Below are positions 17,472 through 26,561 of a DNA stretch of 64,000 nt, piece by piece; the first letter of the stretch is position 1, and each line of letters begins with the position of its first letter. Source of the stretch: Methylobacteriaceae bacterium (GTDB lineage Bacteria > Pseudomonadota > Alphaproteobacteria > Rhizobiales > Beijerinckiaceae). The notes beneath the pieces were generated by a model. That model had not been told where the DNA came from. It made no database searches and worked only from the letters and a program-made list of their open reading frames with translations. A program made the position numbers and the translations under genes. Location of the stretch: contig CANEZL010000001.1 in NCBI GenBank assembly GCA_947444195.1, forward strand, positions 124,001-188,000, read 5' to 3'.

Positions 17472-18341
17472 ATGGACGCCAACCGTCGCATCGAGCAGGC
17501 GCTGGACGCCGCCGTCGCCCATCTGGAGGCCCCGGGCGCACCCCCGCGCCTCGCCGAGGCCCTGCGCTACGCGGTCTTCCCCGGCGGCCACCGCATCCGC
17601 CCGCGCCTCTGCCTCTCGGTGGCACGGGCCTGCGGCGACGACGACCCGGCCGCCTCGGACGCGGCGGCGGCGGCGATCGAGCTCCTGCACTGCGCCTCCC
17701 TCGTCCACGACGACCTGCCCTGTTTCGACGACGCGCCCCTGCGCCGGGGCCAGCCCTCGGTGCACGCGGCCTACGGGGAGCCCCTGGCCGTGCTCACGGG
17801 CGACGCGCTGATCGTGGCCGCCTTCGAGACCCTGGCGCGGGGGGCGGCGCGCAGCCCCGCCCGGCTCGCCGCCCTGGTCGGGCTGGTCGCCCGGGCGGTG
17901 GGCTCCCCCGCCGGCATCGTCGCCGGCCAGGCCTGGGAATCGGAGCCGACCGTGGCGCTCACGGAGTACCAGCAGGCCAAGACCGGCGCCCTGTTCGCCG
18001 CCGCCACGGTGACCGGCGCGGCGGCGGCGGGGGCTCCGTCGCTGCCCTGGCGCCTCCTCGGCGAATGCCTCGGCGAGGCCTATCAGGTGGCCGACGACCT
18101 CCGGGACGTCGCCTGCCGCCAGGAGGAGGTCGGCAAGCCGGTGGGCCGCGATTCCACGCTCCAGCGCCCCAACGCCGCCGCCCTGCTGGGGATGGGGGGC
18201 GCCCTGGCGCGGCTGAAGCGCCTCGTGCGCGAGGCCGTTGACGTGATTCCCGACTGTCCCGGCGCCGAGACCCTGCGCGCCGAGATCGAGGCCCAGACCC
18301 GGCTGTTCCTGCCCGCGCGCCTCGCGCAGGAACTGGCCTGA
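17472..18341 (+). CDS. crtE: CrtE, geranylgeranyl diphosphate synthase
   Basis: CrtE (289 residues) extends farnesyl or shorter diphosphates to geranylgeranyl diphosphate, used for phytoene and for the bacteriochlorophyll tail. The first aspartate-rich motif is in LVHDDLPCFDDAPLRRG and the second in YQVADDLRDVA. FPGGHRIRPRLCLS near residue 35 is another family signature. A clear ribosome-binding site (gggagga) precedes the ATG. crtF begins one base after the stop, so the pair is an operon leading into the bchC region. Confidence 0.95.
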   Translation: MDANRRIEQALDAAVAHLEAPGAPPRLAEALRYAVFPGGHRIRPRLCLSVARACGDDDPAASDAAAAAIELLHCASLVHDDLPCFDDAPLRRGQPSVHAAYGEPLAVLTGDALIVAAFETLARGAARSPARLAALVGLVARAVGSPAGIVAGQAWESEPTVALTEYQQAKTGALFAAATVTGAAAAGAPSLPWRLLGECLGEAYQVADDLRDVACRQEEVGKPVGRDSTLQRPNAAALLGMGGALARLKRLVREAVDVIPDCPGAETLRAEIEAQTRLFLPARLAQELA

Positions 18342-18342
18342 G

Positions 18343-19503
18343 GTGGCGCGGGGCGCCGCCGTCGGGACGCCGCCCGCCCCCGCCGCCCCGGGCTGGCGGG
18401 CCCGGTTGTGGGCGGGCTGGCAGACCTTCCGCGCGCGCAAGGTCGCCGATCCGCGCTTCCAGCGCTGGGCCGCCGGCTTCCCGCCGACCCGGCGCATCGC
18501 CCGCGCCAACACCCGCGCCCTGTTCGACCTGTGCGCGGGCTTCACCTACTCGCAGACCCTGTTCGCCTGCACCCGGCTCGACCTGTTCGGCCTGCTCGCC
18601 GCGGGGCCGCTGCCCGCCGAAATCCTCGCCGCGCGGATGGGGCTCGCCCCCGAGGCCGCCGCGCGCCTGCTGAAGGCGGCCGCCGCCCTGGACCTCGTGG
18701 CGGACGGCCCCGGGGGAACCTACGCCCTGGCCGATCTCGGCGCGGCGCTGATCGGCAATCCGGCGATCGGCCGGATGATCGAGCATCACGCCCTGCTCTA
18801 CGACGACCTGCGCGATCCCGTGGCGCTCCTGCGGGGGCAGGCCGGGCCGACGCGGCTCGCCGGCTACTGGCCCTACGCCGCCGGGCCCGGCGAGGCGCTC
18901 GCCGACGCGGCGGTCGCCCCCTACAGCGGGCTGATGGCGGCCTCGCAGGCGCTGATCGCCGAGGACATCCTCGAAGCCTGTCCGCTCCATCGGCATCGAT
19001 GCCTGCTGGATGTCGGCGGCGGGGAGGGGGCCTTCCTGGCGGCCGCCGCCCGCGCCAGCCCGCATCTGCGGCTCAAGCTGTTCGACCTCCCGGCGGTGGC
19101 GGCCCGGGCCGAGGCGCGGTTCCGCCGCGAGGGGCTCTCGGGCCGCGCGGAAGCGATCGGCGGCAGCTTCCTCGCCGATCCCCTGCCCGCGGGCGCCGAC
19201 GTCGTCACGCTGGTGCGCGTGCTGCACGACCACGACGACGAGGCGGTGCGCCTCCTCCTGCGCCGGGTCCGCGCGGCCCTGCCGCCCGGCGGCAGGCTGA
19301 TCGTCGCCGAGCCGATGAGCGGCACCCCGGGCGCGGGACCGGTCACCGAGGCGTATTTCGGCCTGTACCTGCTCGCCATGGGCAGCGGTCGCTGTCGATC
19401 CGCGGGGGAACTGACCGCCCTGCTGAACGAGGCCGGATTCTCCTCCGTGCACGAGCGGCCGACGCGGCGTCCGCTCCTGACGCGCGTGCTGGTGTCAAAC
19501 TGA
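18343..19503 (+). CDS. crtF: CrtF, hydroxyneurosporene/demethylspheroidene O-methyltransferase
   Basis: This 386-residue SAM-dependent O-methyltransferase methylates the tertiary 1-hydroxyl made by CrtC. A helical dimerisation/substrate domain fills the first 200 residues. The SAM motif CLLDVGGGEGAFLAAAA is near residue 218, and the catalytic-type segment VRVLHDHDDEAV is typical of the hydroxyneurosporene methyltransferase family. The start is GTG, one base after crtE. The stop codon lies inside the first of three PpsR-like palindromes serving bchC. Presence of crtC, D and F without crtA in the window points to spirilloxanthin- or spheroidene-type carotenoids. Confidence 0.93.
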   Translation: MARGAAVGTPPAPAAPGWRARLWAGWQTFRARKVADPRFQRWAAGFPPTRRIARANTRALFDLCAGFTYSQTLFACTRLDLFGLLAAGPLPAEILAARMGLAPEAAARLLKAAAALDLVADGPGGTYALADLGAALIGNPAIGRMIEHHALLYDDLRDPVALLRGQAGPTRLAGYWPYAAGPGEALADAAVAPYSGLMAASQALIAEDILEACPLHRHRCLLDVGGGEGAFLAAAARASPHLRLKLFDLPAVAARAEARFRREGLSGRAEAIGGSFLADPLPAGADVVTLVRVLHDHDDEAVRLLLRRVRAALPPGGRLIVAEPMSGTPGAGPVTEAYFGLYLLAMGSGRCRSAGELTALLNEAGFSSVHERPTRRPLLTRVLVSN

Positions 19504-19510
19504 GTGGACA
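19493..19510. promoter_or_regulatory. PpsR/CrtJ-type operator 1 of bchC
   Basis: TGTCAAACTGAGTGGACA is an exact TGT-N12-ACA site that overlaps the crtF stop codon. It is the upstream member of three palindromes, each beginning 26 bp after the previous one. Confidence 0.65.
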
Positions 19511-19518
19511 GCGCCGTC

Positions 19519-19536
19519 TGTAAGTTATGCTTGACG
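19519..19536. promoter_or_regulatory. PpsR/CrtJ-type operator 2 of bchC (near consensus)
   Basis: TGTAAGTTATGCTTGACG matches the consensus except for the last base. It covers the putative -35 TTGACG. The gap to sites 1 and 3 is 8 bases on each side. Confidence 0.65.
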
Positions 19537-19558
19537 CACACGAGTGTCTATTTAGGAT
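19531..19558 (+). promoter_or_regulatory. Putative sigma-70-like bchC promoter
   Basis: TTGACG (19531-19536) and TAGGAT (19553-19558) are separated by 16 bases. The -35 lies in operator 2 and the -10 in operator 3, the layout known for the CrtJ-repressed bchC promoter of Rhodobacter capsulatus. The -10 matches TATAAT at four of six positions. Confidence 0.5.
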
Positions 19559-19562
19559 GACA
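19545..19562. promoter_or_regulatory. PpsR/CrtJ-type operator 3 of bchC
   Basis: TGTCTATTTAGGATGACA is an exact TGT-N12-ACA site covering the putative -10 element, about 53 bases before the bchC ATG. Confidence 0.75.
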
Positions 19563-19615
19563 CATCGACCTGGACCCGAGCGGTCCGAGTCGCGGGAGCA
19601 GGGAGGCCAGCCACG

Positions 19616-20551
19616 ATGCGTGGGCAAGCCGTCGTCCTTCACCGGCCCGGGGAGATCACCCTCGAATCCCTGGCGCTCGACGCGCCCACGGCCGCGGATG
19701 CCGTGATCGCCACCCGCTGGAGCGGCATCAGCACGGGCACGGAGCGCCTGCTCTGGTCGGGCCGGATGCCCGACTTCCCCGGCATGGGCTACCCGCTGGT
19801 GCCCGGCTACGAATCCGTCGGCGAGGTCGTCGAGGCCGGCCCGGAATCCGGTCTCCGCGCGGGGCAGACGGTATTCGTGCCCGGCGCCCGCTGCTTCGGC
19901 CCGGTGCGCGGGCTGTTCGGCGGGGCCGCCTCCCATCTCGTCAGCGCCGGCGTCCGCCTCGTACCCCTCGATCCGGCGCTCGCCGAGCGCGGCACGCTGA
20001 TCGCGCTCGCGGCCACCGCCCACCATGCCCTCGCCGGCATCGACCTCGCCCGGCCGCTCCTCGTGGTCGGCCACGGGGTGCTCGGCCGCCTCGTCGCCCG
20101 CATCGCCTGCGCCCTCGGCGGCGCCCCGGAGGTCTGGGAAACAAATCCGGCGCGGGCAACGGGTGGGGCGGGATACGCCGTCCGCACGCCCGATGCGGAG
20201 AGACGGCGCGACTACGCCACGATCCTCGACGTCAGCGGCGATAGCGAGATCCTCGACGCGGGCATCGCCCATCTCGCCCCCGGCGGCGAGATCGTGCTCG
20301 CGGGCTTCTACGAGGCGCGGCTCGCCTTCGCCTTCGCCCCCGCCTTCCTGCGCGAGACCCGCATCCGCGTCGCCGCCCAGTGGCGGCCGGAAGACCTCGC
20401 CGCGACGCTGGCGCTGATCGAGGGCGACCGCCTCGATCTCGACGGCCTCGTCACCCACCGGCGCCCGGCCGAGTCCGCCCCGGACGCCTACCGCACGGCC
20501 TTCGACGAGGCCGGATGCCTGAAGATGATCCTGGATTGGAGCGCGGCATGA
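19616..20551 (+). CDS. bchC: BchC, 3-hydroxyethyl bacteriochlorophyllide a dehydrogenase
   Basis: BchC (311 residues) is a medium-chain dehydrogenase-like enzyme that oxidises the C3 hydroxyethyl group to the acetyl group of bacteriochlorophyllide a. The N-terminal substrate domain contains SGISTGTERLLWSGRMPDFP and GYPLVPGYESVGEVVEAG; the nucleotide motif is LVVGHGVLGRLVARI. It is shorter than zinc alcohol dehydrogenases, as usual for BchC. A gggagg ribosome-binding site lies 10 bases upstream. The stop overlaps bchX (ATGA), beginning the bchCXYZ run under the operator array at 19493-19562. Confidence 0.95.
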   Translation: MRGQAVVLHRPGEITLESLALDAPTAADAVIATRWSGISTGTERLLWSGRMPDFPGMGYPLVPGYESVGEVVEAGPESGLRAGQTVFVPGARCFGPVRGLFGGAASHLVSAGVRLVPLDPALAERGTLIALAATAHHALAGIDLARPLLVVGHGVLGRLVARIACALGGAPEVWETNPARATGGAGYAVRTPDAERRRDYATILDVSGDSEILDAGIAHLAPGGEIVLAGFYEARLAFAFAPAFLRETRIRVAAQWRPEDLAATLALIEGDRLDLDGLVTHRRPAESAPDAYRTAFDEAGCLKMILDWSAA

Positions 20552-21549
20552 ACATCCAGCTGAACGGCGCCGCCCTGAAGGCCTCCGAGGCCTTGCGCGC
20601 GGAAGCCCGCATCGAGCCGGATCCGGTTCCGGAGGCGGCCACCAAGGCGACGCAGATCATCGCGATCTACGGCAAGGGCGGCATCGGCAAGTCGTTCACC
20701 CTGGCCAATCTCAGCTACATGATGGCCCAGCAGGGCAAGAAGGTCCTGCTCATCGGCTGCGATCCGAAGAGCGACACCACCTCGCTCCTGTTCGGGGGCC
20801 GCGCCTGCCCGACCATCATCGAGACCTCGACGCGGAAGAAGCTCGCGGGCGAGCAGGTCGCCATCGGCGACGTCTGCTTCAAGCGCGACGGCGTCTACGC
20901 GATGGAGCTCGGCGGGCCGGAAGTCGGGCGCGGCTGCGGCGGGCGCGGCATCATCCACGGCTTCGAGCTGCTCGAAAAGCTCGGCTTCCACGAATGGGGC
21001 TTCGACTACGTCCTGCTCGACTTCCTCGGCGACGTGGTCTGCGGCGGCTTCGGCCTGCCGATCGCCCGCGACATGTGCCAGAAGGTCATCGTCGTCGGCT
21101 CGAACGACCTGCAATCGCTCTACGTCGCCAACAACGTCTGCTCGGCGGTGGAATACTTCCGCAAGCTCGGCGGCAATGTCGGCGTCGGCGGCCTCGTCAT
21201 CAACAAGGACGACGGCACCGGCGAGGCGCAGGCCTTCGCGGCAGCGGTCAGCATCCCGATCCTTGCCTCGATCCCGGCCGACGACGACATCCGGAAGAAG
21301 AGCGCGAATTACGAGATCATCGGCCGGCCCGAGAGCCCCTGGGGTTCCCTGTTCTCCGACCTCGCGCAGAACGTCCACGCGGCCGCGCCGAACCACCCGA
21401 CCCCGCTGAGCCAGGACGGCCTGCTCGGCCTGTTCAAGGGCGAGGCGGTCGGGCGCGGCGTCACCCTCGTGCCCGCCACCTTCGAGGACATGTGCGGCAC
21501 GGCGCAGGTCGCCAAGCCCTCCCTCGAAGTCGTCTACGACGAGGTCTGA
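20548..21549 (+). CDS. bchX: BchX, iron protein of chlorophyllide a reductase
   Basis: BchX (333 residues) is the NifH-like ATPase that feeds electrons to BchY-BchZ for reduction of ring B of chlorophyllide a. The P-loop is YGKGGIGKS (residues 41-49). The [4Fe-4S] ligands are C130 in GRGCGGRG and C165 in DVVCGGFG. A 30-residue N-terminal extension before the P-loop strand is normal for BchX. The ATG at 20548 overlaps the bchC stop (ATGA); bchY follows after 3 bases. Confidence 0.97.
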   Translation: MNIQLNGAALKASEALRAEARIEPDPVPEAATKATQIIAIYGKGGIGKSFTLANLSYMMAQQGKKVLLIGCDPKSDTTSLLFGGRACPTIIETSTRKKLAGEQVAIGDVCFKRDGVYAMELGGPEVGRGCGGRGIIHGFELLEKLGFHEWGFDYVLLDFLGDVVCGGFGLPIARDMCQKVIVVGSNDLQSLYVANNVCSAVEYFRKLGGNVGVGGLVINKDDGTGEAQAFAAAVSIPILASIPADDDIRKKSANYEIIGRPESPWGSLFSDLAQNVHAAAPNHPTPLSQDGLLGLFKGEAVGRGVTLVPATFEDMCGTAQVAKPSLEVVYDEV

Positions 21550-21552
21550 GGC

Positions 21553-23124
21553 ATGGCCGTCACCCTCGACATCGCCGATCTCCGGGCCCGCCGGGAGCGC
21601 CCGGTCTCCACCCTGGCCCAGATTCCGGCCGAGGTGGTGAACCTCGCCGCCGCCAAGGCCGACGGCCTCGGCTGCCATTCCGGCAAGGCCACCATGCGGG
21701 CGGCGGCCGAGGCCGCCGGGATGTCGGAGACCCTGGACCAGCTCCGCCAGGACTACCCGGCGGGGCCGCACGACCAGCCCCAGAGCATGTGCCCGGCCTT
21801 CGGCTCGCTCCGGGTCGGCCTGCGCATGCGGCGCACGGCGACGATCCTCTCGGGCTCCGCCTGCTGCGTCTACGGCCTCACCTTCACCGCGCATTTCTAC
21901 GGGGCGAAGCGCAGCGTGGGCTACGTGCCCTTCAATTCCGAGACCCTCGTCACCGGCAAGCTGTTCGAGGACATCCGCGAGGCGGTGTTCCAGGTGGCCA
22001 AGCCGGCCGATTACGACGCGGTCGTCATCATCAACCTCTGCGTGCCCACCGCCTCCGGCGTGCCCCTGCGCCTCCTGCCCAAGGAGATCGACGGGGTCCG
22101 CATCATCGGCATCGACGTGCCGGGCTTCGGCGTGCCGACCCATGCCGAGGCCAAGGACGTCCTCGCCGGGGCGATGCTGAAGGTCGCCCGGACGGAGGCC
22201 GAGCAAGGGCCCGTCCAGGCCCCGCGCGCCGGCCGCGCCGAGCGCCCCACCGTGGCGCTGCTCGGCGAGATGTTCCCGGCCGATCCGGTGGTGATCGGCG
22301 GCCTCCTCGAAACCCTCGGCCTCGCGGCCGGGCCCGTGGTGCCCACGCGGGAATGGCGCGAGCTCTACGCGGCTCTCGACTGCGCGGCGGTGGCGGCGAT
22401 CCACCCGTTCTACACCGCCTCGATCCGCGAGTTCGCGGCGGCGGGCCGGCCGGTCGTCGGCTCGGCCCCGGTGGGCCATGACGGCACCGCCGACTGGTTC
22501 GCCCGCATCGGCGAGGCCTGCGCCGTGCCGCAAGCCACCATCGCGGCGGCCCAGAACCGGCTCCTGCCGATGATCCGCGGTGCGCTCGCCGCCAACCCGA
22601 TCCGGGGGCGGATCACGCTGTCGGGCTACGAGGGCTCGGAACTCCTGGTCGGGCGCCTGCTCGTCGAGAGCGGGGCGGACCTGCGCTACGTCGGCACCGC
22701 CTGCCCGCGCACGCCCCATTCGGAGGCCGACCGCGACTGGCTGGAGGCCCGCGGCGTCACGGTGCGCTACCGCGCCTCGCTCGAGGACGACCTTGCCGCC
22801 CTCATGGATGTCCGGCCGGACCTCGCCATCGGCACCACGCCGGTGGTGCAGAAGGCCAAGGCGCTGGCGATCCCGGCCCTCTACTTCACCAACCTGATCT
22901 CGGCCCGGCCGCTGATGGGCGTGGCGGGTGCCGGGTCGCTCGCCAAGGTCGTCAACGCCGCGCTCGGCAACCGGGGGCGCTTCGACGCCATGCAGGCCTT
23001 CTTCGAGGGCGTCGGCGAGGGCCATGCCGCCGGCATCTGGGAAGACGTGCCCAAGCGCCGCCAGGCGGTAGCCGGCGCGGTCCGGGGCAAGCCCGCACAT
23101 GACCCGATCGGGGAGATGGCCTGA
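21553..23124 (+). CDS. bchY: BchY, chlorophyllide a reductase subunit Y
   Basis: BchY (523 residues) is one half of the NifDK-like catalytic heterotetramer of chlorophyllide a reductase. Cysteines expected to hold the shared iron-sulfur cluster occur in [21 protein letters not shown] and [10 protein letters not shown] in the first 115 residues. Later conserved segments include [14 protein letters not shown] and [18 protein letters not shown]. It starts 3 bases after bchX, and its stop overlaps the bchZ ATG by one base (TGATG). Confidence 0.96.
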   Translation: MAVTLDIADLRARRERPVSTLAQIPAEVVNLAAAKADGLGCHSGKATMRAAAEAAGMSETLDQLRQDYPAGPHDQPQSMCPAFGSLRVGLRMRRTATILSGSACCVYGLTFTAHFYGAKRSVGYVPFNSETLVTGKLFEDIREAVFQVAKPADYDAVVIINLCVPTASGVPLRLLPKEIDGVRIIGIDVPGFGVPTHAEAKDVLAGAMLKVARTEAEQGPVQAPRAGRAERPTVALLGEMFPADPVVIGGLLETLGLAAGPVVPTREWRELYAALDCAAVAAIHPFYTASIREFAAAGRPVVGSAPVGHDGTADWFARIGEACAVPQATIAAAQNRLLPMIRGALAANPIRGRITLSGYEGSELLVGRLLVESGADLRYVGTACPRTPHSEADRDWLEARGVTVRYRASLEDDLAALMDVRPDLAIGTTPVVQKAKALAIPALYFTNLISARPLMGVAGAGSLAKVVNAALGNRGRFDAMQAFFEGVGEGHAAGIWEDVPKRRQAVAGAVRGKPAHDPIGEMA

Positions 23125-24590
23125 TGCTCGTCCTCGATCACGACCGGGCCGGCGGCTACTGGGGCGCCGTCTACGTCTTCACCGCGGTCAAGGGGCTGCA
23201 GGTCGTCATCGACGGTCCCGTGGGCTGCGAGAACCTGCCCGTCACCTCGGTCCTGCACTACACCGACGCGCTGCCGCCCCACGAACTGCCCATCGTGGTC
23301 ACGGGGCTGGCGGAGGAGGAACTCGGCCGCCACGGCACCGAGGCCGCGATGAAGCGGGCGCACGCGACCCTCGATCCGAGCCAGCCGAGCGTGGTCGTCA
23401 CCGGCTCCATCGCCGAGATGATCGGCGGCGGCGTGACGCCGGAGGGCACCAACCTCCAGCGCTTCCTGCCCCGCACCATCGACGAGGACCAGTGGCAGGC
23501 GGCCGACCGGGCGATGGCCTGGCTCTGGCAGGAATACGGCGCCCGGCGCTTCGCCAGGAAGGGCATTCCGGCTCGTCCCCCCCGCAAGGAGGGCGCGAAG
23601 CCCCGCGTGAACCTGATCGGGCCGGCCTACGGCACCTTCAACATGCCCTCGGATCTCGCCGAGATCCGCCGGCTCGTGGAGGGCATCGGCGCCGAGGTGA
23701 ACCTCGTCTTCCCCCTGGGCTCGCATCTCTCCGATGTTCCGGCGCTCGTGAACGCGGACGCCAATATCCGCCTCTACCGCGAGTTCGGCACCCTGCTCTG
23801 CGAGGCCCTGGAGCGCCCGTATTTCCAGGCGCCGATCGGCATCCACTCCACCACGAAGTTCCTGCGCGCGCTGGGTGCTGCCCTCGATCTCGATCCCGAG
23901 CCGTTCATCGCGCGGGAGAAGCACACCACGATCAAGCCGGTCTGGGATCTCTGGCGCTCGGTGACGCAGGACTTCTTCGGCACCGCGAGCTTCGGCATCG
24001 TCGCGAACGAGACCTACGCGCGCGGCGTGCGCCACTTCCTCGAGGAGGAGCTGGGCCTGCCCTGCCACTTCGCGGTGTCCCGCAAGGCCGGCGCCAAGAC
24101 CGACAACGCCGCGATCCGCGATCTCGTGGCCAAGAATCCGCCGCTCGTGCTGTTCGGCTCGTTCAACGAGCGGATGTACGCGGCCGAGGCCGGCGCCCGC
24201 GCGGTGTTCGTGCCGGCCTCCTTCCCGGGGGCGATCATCCGCCGGCACACCGGCACGCCCTTCATGGGCTTCGCGGGCGCGACCTACCTCGTCCAGGAGG
24301 TCTGCAACGCCCTGTTCGACATGCTCTTCCACATCCTGCCGCTCGCCCGCGACATGGATCAGGTGGAGGCGACGCCGGCGCGGCTGCACCGCGAACTGCC
24401 CTGGGACGAGGCGGCGCGCGCCCGGCTCGACGCGCTGGTGGAGGCCCACCCGGTCCTCGTGCGCATCTCGGCGGCCAAGCGCCTGCGCGATGCCGCCGAG
24501 CGGGTGGCGCGCGGGGAGGGGGGCACGCGGGTCTCCCCCGACCATGTCGAGCGCGCCCGCGCCGAGGCCAGCTTCGGGGCCGCCGCATGA
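23124..24590 (+). CDS. bchZ: BchZ, chlorophyllide a reductase subunit Z
   Basis: BchZ (488 residues) is the partner of BchY. The N-terminal segment [20 protein letters not shown] and the cysteine in [12 protein letters not shown] are family hallmarks. [20 protein letters not shown] and the C-terminal [20 protein letters not shown], which resembles light-independent protochlorophyllide reductase tails, support the call. It ends the bchC-X-Y-Z run. A 122-base gap without a TGT-N12-ACA site precedes pufQ, so puf transcription may depend on read-through from bchC or on a promoter not recognised here. Confidence 0.96.
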   Translation: MLVLDHDRAGGYWGAVYVFTAVKGLQVVIDGPVGCENLPVTSVLHYTDALPPHELPIVVTGLAEEELGRHGTEAAMKRAHATLDPSQPSVVVTGSIAEMIGGGVTPEGTNLQRFLPRTIDEDQWQAADRAMAWLWQEYGARRFARKGIPARPPRKEGAKPRVNLIGPAYGTFNMPSDLAEIRRLVEGIGAEVNLVFPLGSHLSDVPALVNADANIRLYREFGTLLCEALERPYFQAPIGIHSTTKFLRALGAALDLDPEPFIAREKHTTIKPVWDLWRSVTQDFFGTASFGIVANETYARGVRHFLEEELGLPCHFAVSRKAGAKTDNAAIRDLVAKNPPLVLFGSFNERMYAAEAGARAVFVPASFPGAIIRRHTGTPFMGFAGATYLVQEVCNALFDMLFHILPLARDMDQVEATPARLHRELPWDEAARARLDALVEAHPVLVRISAAKRLRDAAERVARGEGGTRVSPDHVERARAEASFGAAA

Positions 24591-24712
24591 GCGCCGGAAC
24601 CCATTCCCTTCCCGGCGGACGCGGCGCGGCGCCGCCCGACCGGTCGAGACCGGCCCCGCGCGTCCGGCACCGGACGCGCCCCGCCGCGCAATGTCACGAG
24701 GAGGGTGATCTC

Positions 24713-24928
24713 ATGCAACGTTCGCTGAACGCGCCGTCACGCCGGCATCGCGACGAGGTTCTGTTCCGCATCATCCTCGTCTCGACCTACCCGTTCTTCC
24801 TCGCCGCCGCCCTGGTGCAGTGGCTGATCCCGCAGGGGCGGAGCCCGCTGCCGCGCCAGCGCCGCTCGATCTTCGCGGAGGCGAAGGGGATGGCCACCTC
24901 GGCAATCCCCTTCGCCTTCATGGGCTGA
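24713..24928 (+). CDS. pufQ: PufQ-like small membrane protein
   Basis: This 71-residue protein starts [20 protein letters not shown]. It has one hydrophobic span (about residues 17-38), a basic middle, and the tail [11 protein letters not shown]. Size, single span and location between bchZ and pufB match PufQ, which in Rhodobacter influences bacteriochlorophyll supply to the puf products. The ribosome-binding site gaggaggg lies about 9 bases upstream. Sequence similarity to Rhodobacter PufQ is only loose by eye, so the name rests partly on position. Confidence 0.7.
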   Translation: MQRSLNAPSRRHRDEVLFRIILVSTYPFFLAAALVQWLIPQGRSPLPRQRRSIFAEAKGMATSAIPFAFMG

Positions 24929-25076
24929 TCCGCGTCGCGGGCGACGCGCGTCCGACCGCGATCGACCTCCCGTCCCAACAGGCGGGATGGACTGCCGGGG
25001 CCGCCAGCGCGGATCCGGCAATATCCGCCGCTCCCGCACATGCGGGCACGGCCAGTTACAGCGGAGGTTTGATCCG

Positions 25077-25298
25077 ATGGCCAATGGCATTGTCGAGAAA
25101 CCGAGCAGCCTGTCCGGGCTGACGGAACCGGAAGCCAAGGAGTTCCACGCGATCTTCTTGACGAGCTTCATCGTCTTCACGGCGATCGCCGTGGTGGCCC
25201 ACATCCTCGTGTGGCTCTGGCGCCCCTGGCTGCCCGGACCGAAGGGCTACGCCGCCCTCGAGTCGGCGGTCCACGGCGTCGCCACCCTGCTCTCCTGA
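25077..25298 (+). CDS. pufB: PufB, light-harvesting 1 beta polypeptide
   Basis: PufB (73 residues) is the beta apoprotein of the LH1 ring. The polar N-terminal region contains [13 protein letters not shown]. The membrane helix carries the bacteriochlorophyll-ligating histidine H42 in [14 protein letters not shown], with the usual aromatic WxWRPW end. A ribosome-binding site (gcggagg) precedes the ATG. The first residues are likely trimmed in the mature protein, as is common for LH1 beta chains. pufA follows after 13 bases. Confidence 0.96.
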   Translation: MANGIVEKPSSLSGLTEPEAKEFHAIFLTSFIVFTAIAVVAHILVWLWRPWLPGPKGYAALESAVHGVATLLS

Positions 25299-25311
25299 GG
25301 AGGATCGCACC

Positions 25312-25500
25312 ATGCACAAGGTCTGGCTTCTCTTCGACCCGCGCCGCACGCTGGTGGCGCTCTTCACCTTCCTGTTCATCCTGGCGCTGCTGATCCACTT
25401 CATCCTGCTCAGCACCGACAGGTTCAACTGGCTGGACGGCCCGAAGACGCCGCGGGCCGCCGCGGCGCAGAGCCTGGTTCTGCCCACGATGCCCGCCTGA
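25312..25500 (+). CDS. pufA: PufA, light-harvesting 1 alpha polypeptide
   Basis: PufA (62 residues) begins [20 protein letters not shown], the standard LH1 alpha N-terminus. The bacteriochlorophyll ligand is H29 in [12 protein letters not shown], followed by DRFNWLDG. A strong ribosome-binding site (gaggagg) lies upstream. The stop is followed by two large stem-loops before pufL, which are expected to stabilise the pufBA part of the message so that LH1 is made in excess over the reaction centre. Confidence 0.97.
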   Translation: MHKVWLLFDPRRTLVALFTFLFILALLIHFILLSTDRFNWLDGPKTPRAAAAQSLVLPTMPA

Positions 25501-25514
25501 CCGGGCGGCCCTCG

Positions 25515-25557
25515 TCGGCGTGCCGGGCCGGGCACGGGACACGGCCCGGCACGCCGA
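25515..25557 (+). promoter_or_regulatory. pufA-pufL intercistronic hairpin 1
   Basis: A perfect 16-bp GC-rich stem (25515-25530 with 25542-25557) and an 11-base loop begin 15 bases after the pufA stop. No T-run follows, which argues for an mRNA-stabilising barrier to 3' exonucleases, as shown for the Rhodobacter puf message, rather than a complete terminator. Confidence 0.75.
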
Positions 25558-25570
25558 GATCATGAGCCCC

Positions 25571-25613
25571 GCATCGTCCGTTTCCGGAGGCCGCGCGCCT
25601 TCCGGGACGATGC
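25571..25613 (+). promoter_or_regulatory. pufA-pufL intercistronic hairpin 2
   Basis: GCATCGTCC (25571-25579) pairs perfectly with GGACGATGC (25605-25613). The enclosed bases can form a second inner GC stem. It stands in tandem with hairpin 1 and about 85 bases before pufL. Confidence 0.65.
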
Positions 25614-25698
25614 TCCAGCACGGATGATCGGCGGGCGGCCGGCTGGCTCCCCGTCGACCATCGCCCGATCCGCGCGGTGGTCAGCCAGGGAGGTCGCG

Positions 25699-26523
25699 AT
25701 GGCGATGCTGAGTTTCGAGCGAAAATACCGCATCCGCGGCGGCACGCTGATCGGCGGAGACCTGTTCGATTTCTGGGTCGGGCCGTTCTACGTCGGCTTC
25801 TTCGGCGTCACGACGCTGTTCTTCTCGGTGCTCGGCACGGCGCTGATCCTCTACGGGGCCGCGCTCGGACCGACCTGGAACATCTGGCAGATCAACATCG
25901 CGCCCCCCGACCTCAAGTACGGGCTCGCGCTCGCCCCCCTCAAGGAGGGCGGCCTCTGGCAGATCATCACCTTCTGCGCCGTCGGCGCCTTCGTCTCCTG
26001 GGCCCTGCGCGAGGTCGAGATCTGCCGCAAGCTCGGCATCGGCTACCACGTGCCCTTCGCCTTCTCGGTGGCGATCCTGGCCTACGTGACGCTGGTGGTG
26101 GTGCGCCCGCTCCTGATGGGCGCCTGGGGGCACGGCTTCCCCTACGGCATCCTCTCCCACCTCGATTGGGTGTCGAACACCGGCTACCAGTACCTGCACT
26201 TCCACTACAATCCGGCGCACATGCTCGCGGTGAGCTTCTTCTTCACCACGACCTTCGCGCTCTCCCTGCACGGCAGCCTGATCCTGTCCTCCACCAATCC
26301 CGGCAAGGGCGAGGTGGTGAAGACCCCGGAGCACGAGGACACCTTCTTCCGCGACACGATCGGCTACTCGATCGGCACGCTGGGCATCCACCGCCTCGGC
26401 CTGTTCCTGGCCCTGTCGGCGGGCTTCTGGAGCGCGGTGTGCATCGTCATCAGCGGCCCGTTCTGGACCCGCGGCTGGCCCGAATGGTGGGGCTGGTGGC
26501 TCAACCTCCCCGTCTGGCGATGA
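25699..26523 (+). CDS. pufL: PufL, photosynthetic reaction centre L subunit
   Basis: PufL (274 residues) is one of the two five-helix core subunits that bind the special pair, accessory pigments and quinones. It begins [20 protein letters not shown]. Helix-specific landmarks are [40 protein letters not shown] and [18 protein letters not shown]. The ATG at 25699 is chosen over an earlier in-frame ATG (25624), because ggaggtc lies just upstream and the conserved N-terminus starts here. pufM follows after 38 bases. Confidence 0.97.
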   Translation: MAMLSFERKYRIRGGTLIGGDLFDFWVGPFYVGFFGVTTLFFSVLGTALILYGAALGPTWNIWQINIAPPDLKYGLALAPLKEGGLWQIITFCAVGAFVSWALREVEICRKLGIGYHVPFAFSVAILAYVTLVVVRPLLMGAWGHGFPYGILSHLDWVSNTGYQYLHFHYNPAHMLAVSFFFTTTFALSLHGSLILSSTNPGKGEVVKTPEHEDTFFRDTIGYSIGTLGIHRLGLFLALSAGFWSAVCIVISGPFWTRGWPEWWGWWLNLPVWR

Positions 26524-26561
26524 CCTCCGGCGCTGACCTTGGATAAGGGGCTCGTGACACC

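Noticed and set aside
15852-18545. An 897-residue minus-strand frame covering crtD and crtE
   Set aside because: Only the part from about 17393 leftward is CrtD; the rest is antisense to crtE and crosses the operator region.
24591-24712. Search for a PpsR operator in front of pufQ
   Set aside because: A TGTCAC half-site is present but there is no TGT-N12-ACA; not enough to call.
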